A stretch of DNA of 64,000 bases from Omphiscola glabra (lineage: Eukaryota > Mollusca > Gastropoda > Lymnaeidae), in contig OZ024806.1 in assembly GCA_964017045.1 (NCBI GenBank), positions 25,283,503 through 25,347,502 on the forward strand, in the 5' to 3' direction. This document shows, one piece after another, positions 12,413-24,064 of the stretch. The translations under genes were made by a program, and so were the position numbers. Positions within the stretch are counted from its first letter, which is position 1; the number at the start of each line of letters is the position of its first letter. The notes under the pieces are model-generated. The model ran no database searches. It was given only the letters and a program-made list of their open reading frames with translations, and was not told the DNA's origin.

Positions 12413-12764
12413 CGCGCCTACAACAACCGGAAAAAACATATTTATGAATAAGAAACGAAAATAATTTTATGGTTGGGGGTCACCTCAACATAAGGAATTT
12501 TATTAAAGTGTCGCAGCATGAGGAAGGCTGAGAACCACTGACTTTAATGTATGCTTTTTTAAAACACTGAACTAATTCTGTTGCGGGACTTCAATAAATC
12601 AACTCATCGTAAGATGAACATGGTTGAAAACATTTCTTAGGAGTACATTTGCTGAGCATCTGTGACTAGGCTAGAACAACTCTATTTGTATATCAGTTAT
12701 ATTCATCATGTAATTTATAAATATATGGCGTGCCATTCAAAGGCTCTCCTAACAAATGTATACA

Positions 12765-13070
12765 CACGTTCATTGTGTACACCAGCCCATTGTGTACACC
12801 AGCTGATTGTGTCCACCTGCTCACTGTGTATACCAGCTCAGTGTGTGCATCATCTCATTGTGTACATAAGCTCATTGTGTACATAATCTTATTGTGTACA
12901 TCACCTCATTGCGTGCATAAGCTCATCGTGTACATAATCTTTTTGTGTACACCAGCTCATTGTGTACACCAGCTCACTGTGTACACCGGCTCATTGTGTA
13001 CACCAGCTCACTGTGTACACCGGCTCATTGTGTACACCATCTCACTTTGTACATAAGCTCATTGTTTGCA
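12765..13070. repeat. 17-bp array (CTCATTGTGTACACCAG)
   Basis: About 18 units. Because 3 x 17 = 51, the frames are open with a 17-residue periodicity. Not a gene. Confidence 0.92.
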
Positions 13071-13189
13071 CAAACTCAACTAAAAACAAATTAAACGCTC
13101 AGAGGGTCAAGGTCGTCGCTACACAGGCCCAATTTTCAATGAATGAGAAAAAATGTACACACACGTTTGAAAATATTTATCTTAGATAT

Positions 13190-13260
13190 AGCCCGCCAAA
13201 ATTTGGCGGCAGCAATGCGTGAACTTCCCATCTATTATGTTACTTGACAAAACATGAACT
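13190..13260 (-). repeat. Dispersed motif copy 2
   Basis: On the minus strand it reads ATAGATGGGAAGTTCACGC then CCGCCAAATTTTGGCGGG. It has the same hairpin as the copies at 5.4, 46.7 and 60.05 kb. Confidence 0.75.
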
Positions 13261-13689
13261 CAAGTAACGCGCATTTAAGAATCCCACTTTTTGCTACACC
13301 CCTTCCCCTCCATGATACGTCACTGCACACTTGTTAATTCACGCCCATGATCTATATTAAATGTTGTGACGTCCCAACCACTTTTAAACCGAATATGTTT
13401 TACACCATACTTAAATTGAGACGATTTCATTTTCCGAAAAGAAATATTACGCACCAAACGCAGTTGCGTTATTAAAAATAAAAAAAATCATTTAGCGTAG
13501 TTATCCGGAATTGTATTTGGCGCGCTATTGAACTCATTATTGAACTATATTTTCTTTCAAACATTTAGACTGATTTGTAATATACTCTTAATACCAAATT
13601 CGCTGATTAGGAAGCAGCCCCGATTTTTAGGAAGCAGTCCATGAGTCTAACCAAAAGCGTAATATATATAAGAGATCTTTAAACATGAT

Positions 13690-14000
13690 TGTACGTTAAC
13701 GATGAGTGAATGAACATGATGGTATGTTATAGATGGTGTGAATAAAACATGAATGTATGTTGTTGATGGTGTGAAAAGAGAATGATGGTATTTAACTGAT
13801 GGTGTAAATAAACATGTTGATATGTTATAGTTTGGTTGAAAAAATATGATGGTATGTTGTAGATTGGAGTAAAATTAAACATGATGGTATTTTATAGATT
13901 GGTGTAAAACAAACATGATGGTATGTTATGGTTCGAAATAATCATAATGTTATATATAATGTGAAAAAAACATGATGGTGTGATGGTATGCTACGTATAT
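13690..14000. repeat. About 30-33-bp degenerate repeat (AACATGATGGTATGTTATAG)
   Basis: Nine or so diverged units with variable spacers. Confidence 0.75.
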
Positions 14001-15335
14001 GATAATTAATAAACGTGACAGGTTTTGAAATCTCTTTGTTGGATGTGTAAGAAAAATTTTTTTTGCATCGTATTCATATTGTATAATAAACATTACTGTA
14101 GTAGAATTTTTCTCTTTTTTTCATTTTTTAAGTAGGACTAAATAAATGTGCCTAAAATAACATAAAATTCGTACTACTACTAAAATGCCCACATCGCTTA
14201 TCGTGACTATCTTTAAATAAAACGCACACAGCTACCTAGTGGCGTGGCTAGGTTTGGTGGCACCCGGGGCGGTAAACTCGTGGTTTCACTCCCCATTCTC
14301 CACGACTTCCGCGATTGATTTCTTCTTATAAAATAAGTCCACAGAACAACGACGGTATTATTTATTTAGTTATGTATATTATTGTACAAAATCTTCGAGT
14401 TATTCGCCTTTTCTAGGGTCATTTAAGTAACAATATCCTTGTAAGCGGTTGTTGTTTTTTTTGTTAATGTAAAGATTTCTTGAGTTGTTTCTTTTTTTTT
14501 TTAAATATCAGCCGTAACTAAGGGTCCATCACTTAGATGCTTTTAATTATTATAGAATTGTAACTTCCTTAAGTCGATTAAAACTTTCGCTTTGCTGAAA
14601 TTATAACTCCCATGTATTAAATTATCTTTTGTTATAAATAATATTTTTTTTCCTGCAATTAAAAATTAAAGATGATTATTACATAACGTATATTTTATTT
14701 TGTAGGATCTTCTTGAATTTGTGTACACATACGTTCGCAGTTGCTTATCTGAAATAACAGCGTCGCCATGTTTTACAACACAATCACTTCAGCTTCTTAG
14801 ACAAAATGAATCAAACTGTCCTCGACTTGCTATAAGATATTCAACTTCGGCACTTGTATTCGTCTTTTTCGCCAACAAATCACTTTGCGCATTGAACCTT
14901 TAAAAAAAAAAAAAAATTTATTTCCTCAACACTATCCAACAAGCAGCTAATAATTGCAACCAACAAACAATTATGTATTCCCCTAAAAGAAAAATGTTCT
15001 ACTTTCTCTGGCACTTTAGGCCACTGCTTCTTTAACTTATTCAGTGAAACATCGACATTGTAGTCTTCTTAAAAGTCTTTTTTGTTTCTTTTTTCTTTTT
15101 AAAAATAGTACAGATGGTTGATTTCGTCACATGGCGATGTCGGAAACATAAAATTCTTAATCATGTTTTATACCAAAAAAAATCCGCTCTTGACTTCCAA
15201 AATAAAACGATTCTTAATAATAAAGTGTGTTTTTCTTGAACTCCATAAGATAAAATAATACTAAAATGATAAACATGACAAAAAATGTATGTCTTTGCAG
15301 ACATCACTCTGAATAGCAATGTTTACTGCACAACT
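14001..15335. other. AT-rich intergenic
   Basis: An element-end remnant lies at about 14230-14275 (CTAGTGGCGTGGCTAGG). No gene is supported. Confidence 0.55.
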
Positions 15336-15342
15336 AATAAAG

Positions 15343-15700
15343 CAATACTAAGTCGGTGGACTTGTTTGTACAATACTAAGTCGGTGGACTTGTTTGTACA
15401 ATACTAAGTCGGTGGACTTGTTTGTACAATACTAAGTCGGTGAAATTGTTTGTACAATACTAAGTCGTTGGACTTGTTTGTACAGTACTAAGTCGGTGGA
15501 CTCGTTTGTACAGTACTAAGTCGGTGAAATTGTTTGTACAATACTAAGTCGGTGGAATTATTTGTACAATACTAAGTCGGTGGACTTGTTTGTACAATAC
15601 TAAGTCGGTGGAATTGTTTGTACAATACTAAGTCGGTGGACTTGTTTGTACAATACTAAGTCGGTGGAATTGTTTGTACAATACTAAGTCGGTGGACTTA
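15343..15700. repeat. 28-bp minisatellite
   Basis: Thirteen copies of CAATACTAAGTCGGTGGACT plus TGTTTGTA. Variant copies with GAAATT or GGAATT alternate. Confidence 0.94.
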
Positions 15701-15779
15701 ATTTAATTTTTTTTCTGATAGCTAATTAAACTTTTGACATTGCTCTTCCATCTCTTGATTTTTTAAATACATGTTTTTG

Positions 15780-15875
15780 TTTTGTTAGCTAATTAAACTC
15801 TCTACTTGGTTCTCCTATAATTACTCTCTACTTGGCTCTCCTATAAATAAACTCTCTACTTGGCTCTCCTATCTC
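15780..15875. repeat. Short repeat of CTCTCTACTTGGCTCTCCTA
   Basis: Three copies with a spacing of about 25 bp. Confidence 0.7.
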
Positions 15876-15879
15876 ATTA

Positions 15880-17095
15880 ATTTCTTAATACTTATGTTTT
15901 TTGTTTGTTTTATTTGAATAAGTTAATAATGAACGTCCATTTGCATGAGCAAAACCATTGTAATAAAGCCACAGACAGAGAACTGTTTGTTTATAAATAA
16001 ACCTGTTGTGATTTCTTCAGTATATACTATAGTATCATGACTTCTTGCAAGCTAAGGGCAAGACTAAAACCCGACTAAAGTGCTAATGGTTTCAAAATTA
16101 GAAGACTCGAAGCAAATACAATTTTCAATGCATAATTTGATTTAACACTTGTTTTTTCAAATACATCAAGGTAGAAACGCATTTTCCTTAACATAATATT
16201 ATCTTATGATAACACGAAGATTGGATATTGCACACACATTTAACGTCAATTCAGCCGAGTAGGGGAACAAATCTAACAATGTTAAAAAAAAAGACCTGAA
16301 TGAAATTATCCAATTATAAATACATATGGGTAAAATTTAAATAATACATATAATAGAAATAAACATTATATCAGTTCAACTTACCCTGACAAGTGCTAAT
16401 TAAAAAGCACAATAATAATGGCGCACAATGTATAATGAAAATAATTTTTTTTTACTACTAAAGATTGATATCTAATAAAAAAAAAAAAAATTAAAAATCA
16501 CGAATATTTTTTTCAAGCAGGACTCGATGTCGCGTCTGCTGCAATAAACGCAGCTATACGGTGACAGAACTTGTCGAACTAAACAATTTGGATTGGAGAT
16601 TAAATATACAGAGCATCCTCGGTTCTCATTGGTTAATGATAAGAACAGTTTACGTCATGCCTTTCTCCATTCATTCAAGATGCCAAGGACACGTTCTAGA
16701 CCAAGGGTAACGTCATACAACATTTAGATAACGAAGGGGTAGTTCTGTCAGAGGTAATAGACTTAAAAGTACTTCATTCCCGTGGACAAGCAACCGGCCT
16801 CAACCAGGTCAAGAATTCAGACCTCAGGACATTGTCTATTCATTAGTACAGTTTTTAGGAACGTTGTTCATAAAACAAAGTTTCCATTAGTGTTGTCCAA
16901 TTTCGTTAAAGGGGGTACTTAATAAACACACTATTTACACTCTGTGAAATATAAGACCATGAACGAAAAAATCCGTCATATATACAATCTATTTATTTAA
17001 CGTTTTTGTTTTAGTTTTTCTTATAATTATAGCATTTTGTATTCTCCAATAGTAAATATTATATAGAAAATCAAAATTATTATGCGGACAATGTG
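15880..17095. other. AT-rich intergenic
   Basis: Nothing recognised. Open frames are short. Confidence 0.5.
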
Positions 17096-17097
17096 GT

Positions 17098-17405
17098 ACT
17101 TGTCAATCTAATGATCAAGTTTAATATGCTGTTCTGGTCAATTTAATGATCAAGTTTAATATATTGTTCTGGTCAATCTAATGTCCAAGTTTCAGTGGCG
17201 TAGTGAGGGGGGGGGCAAGGGGGGCATCATGCCCCGGGCGCTACTCACAAAGGGGCGCCAAATGGTATAGTTTACATATAATATTGAATGGTTTTCGAAT
17301 TGGGGGGGGGGGGCGCTAAAAAGGTATTGTGCACCAGGCGCGAGTTAAGCTCGCTACACCACTGCCAAGTTTAATATATTGTTCTGGTCAATCTAAACTA
17401 CAAGT
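17098..17405. repeat. Tandem repeat around GGTCAATCTAATGATCAAGT, interrupted by a MITE
   Basis: Units of about 38 bp lie at 17098-17192 and resume at 17373 after the inserted element. Confidence 0.75.
17193..17364. mobile_element. 172-bp hAT-type MITE (family M1)
   Basis: TIRs CAGTGGCGTAGTGAG / CTCGCTACACCACTG have a perfect 8-bp duplication CCAAGTTT (17185-17192, 17365-17372). It is the same family as 29350-29533 in the opposite orientation, sharing GCATCATGCCCCGGGCGCTA. Confidence 0.9.
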
Positions 17406-17611
17406 TTTAACCAAGAAAAATGAAAAGAACGTAACTAATAGTTAATTAAACACGCGTTTAACCACTTAAATGTGTTATTGACTAAACCTCTATCTCTTTA
17501 TTTTCTCATCTCACAACTTCTTTACACTGAGACATTTTGTCTTTGTAGCTTCCTTCCAGGTGAAATGACGTCATATTAAACATTGTATCCTGAAATGACC
17601 CCCGTTAAAAA

Positions 17612-17850
17612 AAACTTCTGAAATATTTCATTGTCCAAACGACAAAACGAGATGCCAAGCTGCTGAAATATTTCATTGTCCAAACGACAAAAAGAGATGC
17701 CAAGCTACTGAAATATTTCATTGTCCAAACGACAAAAACAGATGCCAAGCTACTGAAATATTTCATTGTCCAAACGACAAAAAGAGATGCCAAGCTGCTG
17801 AAATATTTCATTGTCCAAACGACAAAAAGAGATGCCAAGCTACTGAAATT
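17612..17850. repeat. 45-bp minisatellite
   Basis: Five copies of CTGAAATATTTCATTGTCCA then AACGACAAAAAGAGATGCCA. The minus-strand frame stays open as a 15-residue repeat. It is an artefact. Confidence 0.93.
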
Positions 17851-17924
17851 TTGACGGGTTGAAGAATGTATGGATGATTTGGTTGATGGATGGCTGGACA
17901 GATGGGTTGGTTAATCATTGAATG

Positions 17925-18005
17925 AATGGGTGGTTTATAGGTTTGAATGGGTGGGTTGTTTGATGGATTGATAGGTGGGTTGTTTGATGGATTGATAGGT
18001 GACAG
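17925..18005. repeat. 24-bp GGGTTGTTTGATGGATTGAT repeat
   Basis: Two clean copies plus diverged neighbours. Confidence 0.7.
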
Positions 18006-18164
18006 AAGTTTGTTGGGAAAGAAGTTTAATTTCATAAGCATAATAGGATTTTGCGTTTCCAATACGTGGAAGTTATACGTTTTTCCATGGGCTGAACCAA
18101 GTTGTGACTATTCTACGGAGCTGTTTTTTAAACAGCATTTGTTTTAATACTTTTTATACTCGGT

Positions 18165-18405
18165 TTCAGATGACTCCAGAAACGCCCTACGCACTATTTT
18201 GCTTTCCAGTTTTCTCCAGATTCTTCTATAATGTTCTGACTGAAACTGACTATACTAAGCTTGTTGTAAACAAAGTTAAAGGGAGACTATTATTTCGCTA
18301 GCCACACCCCAAAAGCTGCCTCGAGTGTGTTGTCTGCTAGAGGTCATGCACGGGGAAAACATGAAGCACGTCGTCGCCTACGTAACATGGTGTCTCCCAA
18401 AAGTG
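18165..18405 (+). repeat. Diverged relative of the 43.55-43.75 kb segment
   Basis: Shares TTGTAAACAAAGTTAAAGGG, TAGCCACACCC, GGTCATGCACGGGG and CGTCGTC-TACGTAAC with 43555-43750, in the same order. This is either an older duplication or a common element. Confidence 0.6.
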
Positions 18406-18569
18406 CTGCCAGGTGTTGAAAGTCCCCCCCCCCTTTTTTTTGTTCCAAACCAAACATACCCAAAAAGTTGACAGGCCACTAATGTTTCTTACCCTAGAAT
18501 TAGAGTTTAAGAAAAACAAAAAATGTATAACCATATGAAGTATATTGAAACAAAATGGGCCAAATGATA

Positions 18570-18832
18570 TGTGAAGAGATTACATGTCTGTGAAGAGATT
18601 ACATGTCTGTGAAGAGATTACATGTCTATGAAGAGATTTCATGTCTGTGAAGAGATTACATGTCTGTGAAGAGATTACGTGTCTGTGAAGAGATTACATG
18701 TCTGTGAAGAGATTACATGTCTGTGAAGAGATTACATGTCTATGAAGAGATTTCATGTCTGTGAAGAGATTACATGTCTGTGAAGAGATTACATGTCTAT
18801 GAAGAGATTTCATGTCTGTGAAGAGATTACAT
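18570..18832. repeat. 19-bp array (TGTCTGTGAAGAGATTACA)
   Basis: Fourteen copies. A TCTATGAAGAGATTTCATG variant recurs at regular positions, hinting at block duplication. Confidence 0.93.
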
Positions 18833-18839
18833 GACACTG

Positions 18840-20110
18840 GAACAAATGCTTATGCGTGGATTTGTTTTATATAAAACTATTTTTACATTTTTTATGGTCA
18901 ACGAATATGTATTCATTAATATCAACATTGAAATAAAAACACAGTCTAACTTAATTATGTTTTAAATCATATACTTTGGTACTTCAGGCAAACTCTCAAT
19001 TACATTGAATATATATTTGAAGCAAAGCTATGTAAATTAACCATGTTTTAAGAGATGACTTTCGATAATTTTCCTTATTTCTCCTTAATTTTCCATTAAC
19101 CCCATTTGTAGCATTCACCTCAAAGAGGTCATAGTGGCTGACTGTAACTACAGAAGTGATCCAAATGGCTACTGGAAAACTGAACGAGCTTTTTAATTCT
19201 CAGCTCTTTTTTTGAACACAGTTTTATGGATTTAGGTTAAAATTGTCCGGATATTTAAAAGATTAAAATATAATAAACGCACTTTTTAACGAAGGATGAT
19301 TGATTTTGTATATAAAAGTTGCGATCCCAAATAAAATTGATGGCTAAAGAGACTAAGTCCAAAACTGCAACTAACGCACAACTTATTTATAGCACAGAGT
19401 AACAACACTACGATTAAACCTGATTTCTAAGTTTGTAGTTTAGAAATTTAACAAATCAAATGAATCATTTGTCCTAAAAGAAAATCAACATAAAATAGAA
19501 ATCAACTATATAGAGTTTTTTTTTAAAAATATGTCAATATTACATTTGGCCTGCTTTTGTACAAATAATGTGATCTTTGCTGTTGCACACATGCTGAATA
19601 TTTGTAAAACCTTGACTCACACTTGGTTAGTTTGATAAGTAACACATGCAGCACTCAGGTCAGCTGTTATTCTGTATCTAGTATCTGATTTGATATAATT
19701 GAAATGTTTAAAAAGAATTCTACTTTTTTCCATAGTAGCCAATGCTCGGCGCCTGGGGTGATGCTGGCACAAATTTACCCGCGTGTCAGCTTAGAGGCCT
19801 GTGCTGTGGCACTCGTGTCATAGGGTCGCAATTTCAAACCTAGAACATTTTTTTGCAATCATAGAATCTTTTGGTATACATTTAGGAGAAAAACTGCTAT
19901 TAATTATTGTCATTAAACTTTGATATGTAGTAATTTTATTGAACTTTCATATTAACCATTGTAATTGAAAATTTTAAACAGATTCAGCAATATGTACTAA
20001 CTAAAGAATCAGTATCAAACATTTTGTTGTTGTTTTTTGTAATTATTAAAAGCTCATCAAATTAATCATAATTACACCGAGTTCAAACTCACCAACCTGA
20101 TGAGAAGTCG
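18840..20110. other. AT-rich, 3' flank of the FREP
   Basis: No gene seen. A short GC-richer stretch lies at 19738-19800. There is no element end. Confidence 0.5.
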
Positions 20111-20992
20111 TTATTTATTTATTTCGAATTTTCATTTCAACAAATGTACACTTATTGATCCAATCCCAGTGAATAAAATCGTTTGAGCTACTGCCCCACA
20201 CGCCGTTTAGATTCACCCAGCTGCAGTCATTGTACCACCAGCCCGAATTGTAACGATCGCGGTTTGCACAATTCATATCTGAGTTATTGTCGTTGTCCCT
20301 GTCCAATGTAGTAAACGCCTGATCCTTGTTGTAGCTGAGCCGATCACCCGGCATTTCCAGAGTACGTACCAAGTCGTAAAGTGTACAGCTGGGTCTCGTC
20401 CTCCACTTTAAAGTAACTGTAGATGGCGTGTTGATCGACCCTGTCACATTTCATGTCAATTCTTAGCATGTGATCTACCTGTCAAGAAATCAACAATCTT
20501 CTTTATAACAAATGAATAAAAAAAGAAAAAAAAAATAACATTTTTGTTGTGCCAAAGAATTTATTATATTTTTACTGATAATTCAATTATTTGATTTAAA
20601 TGGGAAATTTAAAGACTGAAAAGAAGAATGGTCTTAACATGAAGAAAATACATTTACTCTGCTACATTTTAAATAAACAATTTGAAATTAGAAGAAGAAA
20701 GTGCAAAGATTGTGAAAACGCCTCCTATTCAAACAGTTTTAAAAAAATTACACAATACGATGTGATGAATGTAAAATGCAATCACAAAATACATTTTTAA
20801 AATAATTTCAAGGTTAAAATTAAAGTAATAATAATAAAAAATAATATGAAAAAATCATTTCCTGGCTCTTACCGTTCGGGTCAGGTTGGATATGACATCA
20901 TTACCAAGCCAAAAATCTCCCTGTAGAGAGCCAAAACCTTGTTTATATGATACCCAGCTTACATTGAAAGGCGTGTCTCCTTTGATGCGTCG

Positions 20993-21933
20993 CTGAAAGA
21001 AAGAGAAAATTTTAATTAAATTATTGAAAATGACTAAACTTCTATTTGATATTGTCATTTTTTAAAAAAAAATCTAAAACATTACAAATAATGTAAGCGA
21101 CTGAGCAATCCTTGCGAAAGTCATGAAAATAGGTAACAAAGTGATTTTCAGTCAGTCTTGTTTTGTACATTGAGGACAGAATTTTTTGGCTTTTCTTTAA
21201 AACAACTTTTAAAATGGAGCGTAACTTATATTGCTGTCAGTTTTGAGTAAGTTTATCATTAAGGGGCAAAATGTATTGTATACTCCGTATGTCTTAAACC
21301 CTTCTTGAAAAACCTTTGTTAGATGTGTACTCAGTTTGAATGGCATATGACATAGTTAAGCATTCAGCCTGAATGGAACATCACGAAGCTGTCTGTTCAG
21401 ATTGATTGCAACTGACATGTCTTTTAGGACTATTTTTAAAAAGTTCTTGAATTTACTAAAATGGGACGTCGGAGAAAAAAAAAGTTTGGAAATACTGCCT
21501 GAATTTATTATACAACGTCTGATTAAAGACGTTTCAAAGTTTTTTTTGATTCAAGCTATTCAGTACAGGTACCATGATAGCTTTATCCCACAGAAAGTAA
21601 AATTACCTGGAAATACTGACATAGGAAGCTCATCACACACGCAACACCAATAGGGAAGGTGGATATGTTGCGAATCTTTCATCACTTGAGAATAAATTAA
21701 CTCTATAGTTTTCACATCGATGGTGTGTGGTTGTTGCCCTAAATAGTGACAATCTCACTCAACTGTTCCTGATACATTTGCAATTTACATGTGTTATTTT
21801 CGAGTCTATATTGACTTGTTGTTTTGAGATGAACACACGAGCATGATTAGGAATGACGTGTGACCATTGACGAAGAAAGGGGGGGGTGGTGTGGGGTGGG
21901 ATCGGTCCAAATAGGAAAGATATTTTTATATCA
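20993..21933. other. Remainder of FREP intron
   Basis: AT-rich. Open frames here look random. No element ends or RNA genes are visible. Confidence 0.6.
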
Positions 21934-22252
21934 AGCGGGTTTCCATCTTTGGTTATTTGCAGAGTTGTTTATCGTTGAAGATGGCAGTTCAAATCCTTGT
22001 CCGTACCGACCGGTCACATCCTTGGCCATTTGCAGATTTGTTTATCGTTGAAGATGGCAGTTCAAATCCTTGTCCGTACCGACCGGTCACATCCTTGGCC
22101 ATTTGTAGAGTTGTTTATCGTTGAAGATGGCAGTTCAAATCCTTGTCCGTACCGACCGGTCACATCCTTGGCCATTTGCAGATTTGTTTATCGTTGAAGA
22201 TGACAGTTAAAATCTTTGTGCGTACCGACCGGTCACATCCTTGGCCATGTAA
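21934..22252. repeat. 73-bp tandem repeat inside the FREP intron
   Basis: Slightly over four copies of a 73-bp unit containing GTACCGACCGGTCACATCC. It lies between the second and third FREP exons (intron 20993-22318), about 70 bp from the donor. Copies are nearly identical, so expansion is recent. Confidence 0.9.
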
Positions 22253-23954
22253 CTGCCTGTATTTTACCTGTATGGTAACCAAATTTAACTTACATGTATA
22301 ATAATCCATGTAACTTACCTGGATGATAATCCATCCACCGCCGTCAGTTTTTGTATCACACAAAACTTTTTTACTGTTGTAAATTGACGTCACCTCTCTG
22401 GGACTCAGTGAACTGTTCATTCCTCTTTCACATTTGAGCTGACCAGGGAAAAGACCAGAGTGAACAGTAAGTATATGGGTAAAATAATTGAAAGAAATGT
22501 AATTTAAAATACATATGAGATATATATTAACATGGGTATGTGTAATTTAAACGATGATTTGTACAAACAATAAAGTATTCAGATATCACACTTACCTGAT
22601 TTTCTTCTAGTTTTTGGGGCGCGGGGGTGCTGGAAAAATTAGCAAGAATTTCCCCTTGCATCTCTTGACTCGTCCACAAAGCATCAAGTTTTTGAGAAAT
22701 GGAATCTAACGAGCGCTCTATTTGTGACACGTTCACATGACCATCGTTGTCTTGAGTCATGTCTGTCCTTGAAGCACAGAATTCTATTTTTTTATTCATC
22801 ATTTGATTCAGTTTGGCGTCTAGTTTTAAAAACATGGCGTCATTACTCCCCTGTACAATGTTCTCAGTGTATTGCATTTCATTGCCGGTTCTGTTCGTGT
22901 TTTTGTCATTCTCAATCATGTTTTTAATGTTGATGAACATTTCTGTCATTGATATATTCAACATGGAAACTAGCCTAGATTCTAAACCAGATAGCGTTTC
23001 GTCGCTATCTGGTTCTTGATTTGTTTTTGTATTTAATAAATTATTCGAGGGCAGTCCTACTGTTTTTTCTAATGTAACTGGATCGGAATTTCCCGTTTTG
23101 AAACTGAAAGCCATTCTGTCACTCAGCAGATCATTTGGTGAGATTAAATTCTTGAGAAACTGACCACTCTGGTCGGAGATAGTTTGTTCAAACGAAATTT
23201 GGGATTTCATATACAAATCCGGTCCATCTTTTTTACGAGACGTAGACACAGTTGTCTTTTCTGAGAAATCAATTTGACCATTTACATGAACAAAATTAAT
23301 CCTGCATATAAAATTATCTTCCAGACAGTCGACTCTATCAGTAAAGTACAAGCGGAACTCTCCATGAAGCTCTGACATTGATCCAGTGATGGTAACCGTG
23401 TTTTCTGTTTGAGATTGGATTTCCGAGATAACATCGTAGCTAGACTAGTCCTGTTATTTAGATAATAGATGTCCATCTTGATGAGGGCCGTGACGTTTTC
23501 TTCTGTGATGGTGTCCACATGACAGCGAAGAAGTCCACAAAAGGATTTACCTTTAAGGGAAAAGTTTCTTCTCTCCATGCTGAATTCAAATCCTAAGACG
23601 AAGAACTGAAGTTAGAGTAACATGTTTGATAATGCTGTAACTGAGACAAATGTAGCCTCGTTCCCACTTATGATAAGGAATTTTTAGGAATAAGTAAGCT
23701 TACCATTTCTTGTTTATTCTAGATGTTTAGCCCAGTGTTAAGAATTTTTTTGTAGAGTACTTAATTAAGCACTTCAAAATATATTAATTACTTTGAGATG
23801 TGTATGATCGAATTGGTCACAGAGCGCTGTTGACGTCAATAAAATTTAGAATTTTACAGAGGGCAACTGTGACATCTATAGTTAAATTTTCAAGATTGCC
23901 TAAAATCACACACATGAAATGATACATAGAGCAACAGTGGACTGAACTGTCACA

Positions 23955-24060
23955 TTAGGAAATGGCATCAGCGGGCCGTTGAGCCATTGCTCCTTGTGCC
24001 CTCCCCAAAGCACCCCCCCTCCTAAGCCCGAAATCGGGTCGCAAAGCGGCACATTCTAGA
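23955..24060. repeat. Fragment of the GC-rich repeat found at 62.39 kb
   Basis: AGGAAATGGCATCAGCGGGCCGT-GAGC-GCTCCTTGTGCC matches 62391-62440 with few changes. It then continues differently. Confidence 0.65.
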
Positions 24061-24064
24061 TGTC

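Larger units (their letters stand above)
20115..23592 (-). pseudogene. FREP-type gene (Ig + coiled coil + fibrinogen domain) with two 1-nt frameshifts
   Basis: Exons in transcript order are 23592-22596, 22438-22319, 20992-20873 and 20478-20115. All internal junctions are GT/AG and phase 0. The first exon starts in phase 1, as is usual for Ig exons. Exon 1 holds an Ig fold (GKSFCGLLRC ... NFICRINF) and then a long interceding coiled-coil-like region. The next exons give the fibrinogen fold: CDTKTDGGGWIII, DFWLGND, LRIDMKCD, YSGNAG, the acidic calcium-site stretch DRDNDNNSD, and the Cys pair around YNSGWWYNDC. In snails FREPs are secreted haemolymph lectins that bind trematode and microbial surfaces. 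No signal-peptide exon was found between 23.6 and 28 kb. The frame breaks near 23430-23450 (net -1) and at 20347-20349 (an extra G, giving TGA after YSGNAG). An AATAAA overlaps the stop codon. It is either a recent pseudogene or intact with consensus errors. Confidence 0.85.
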
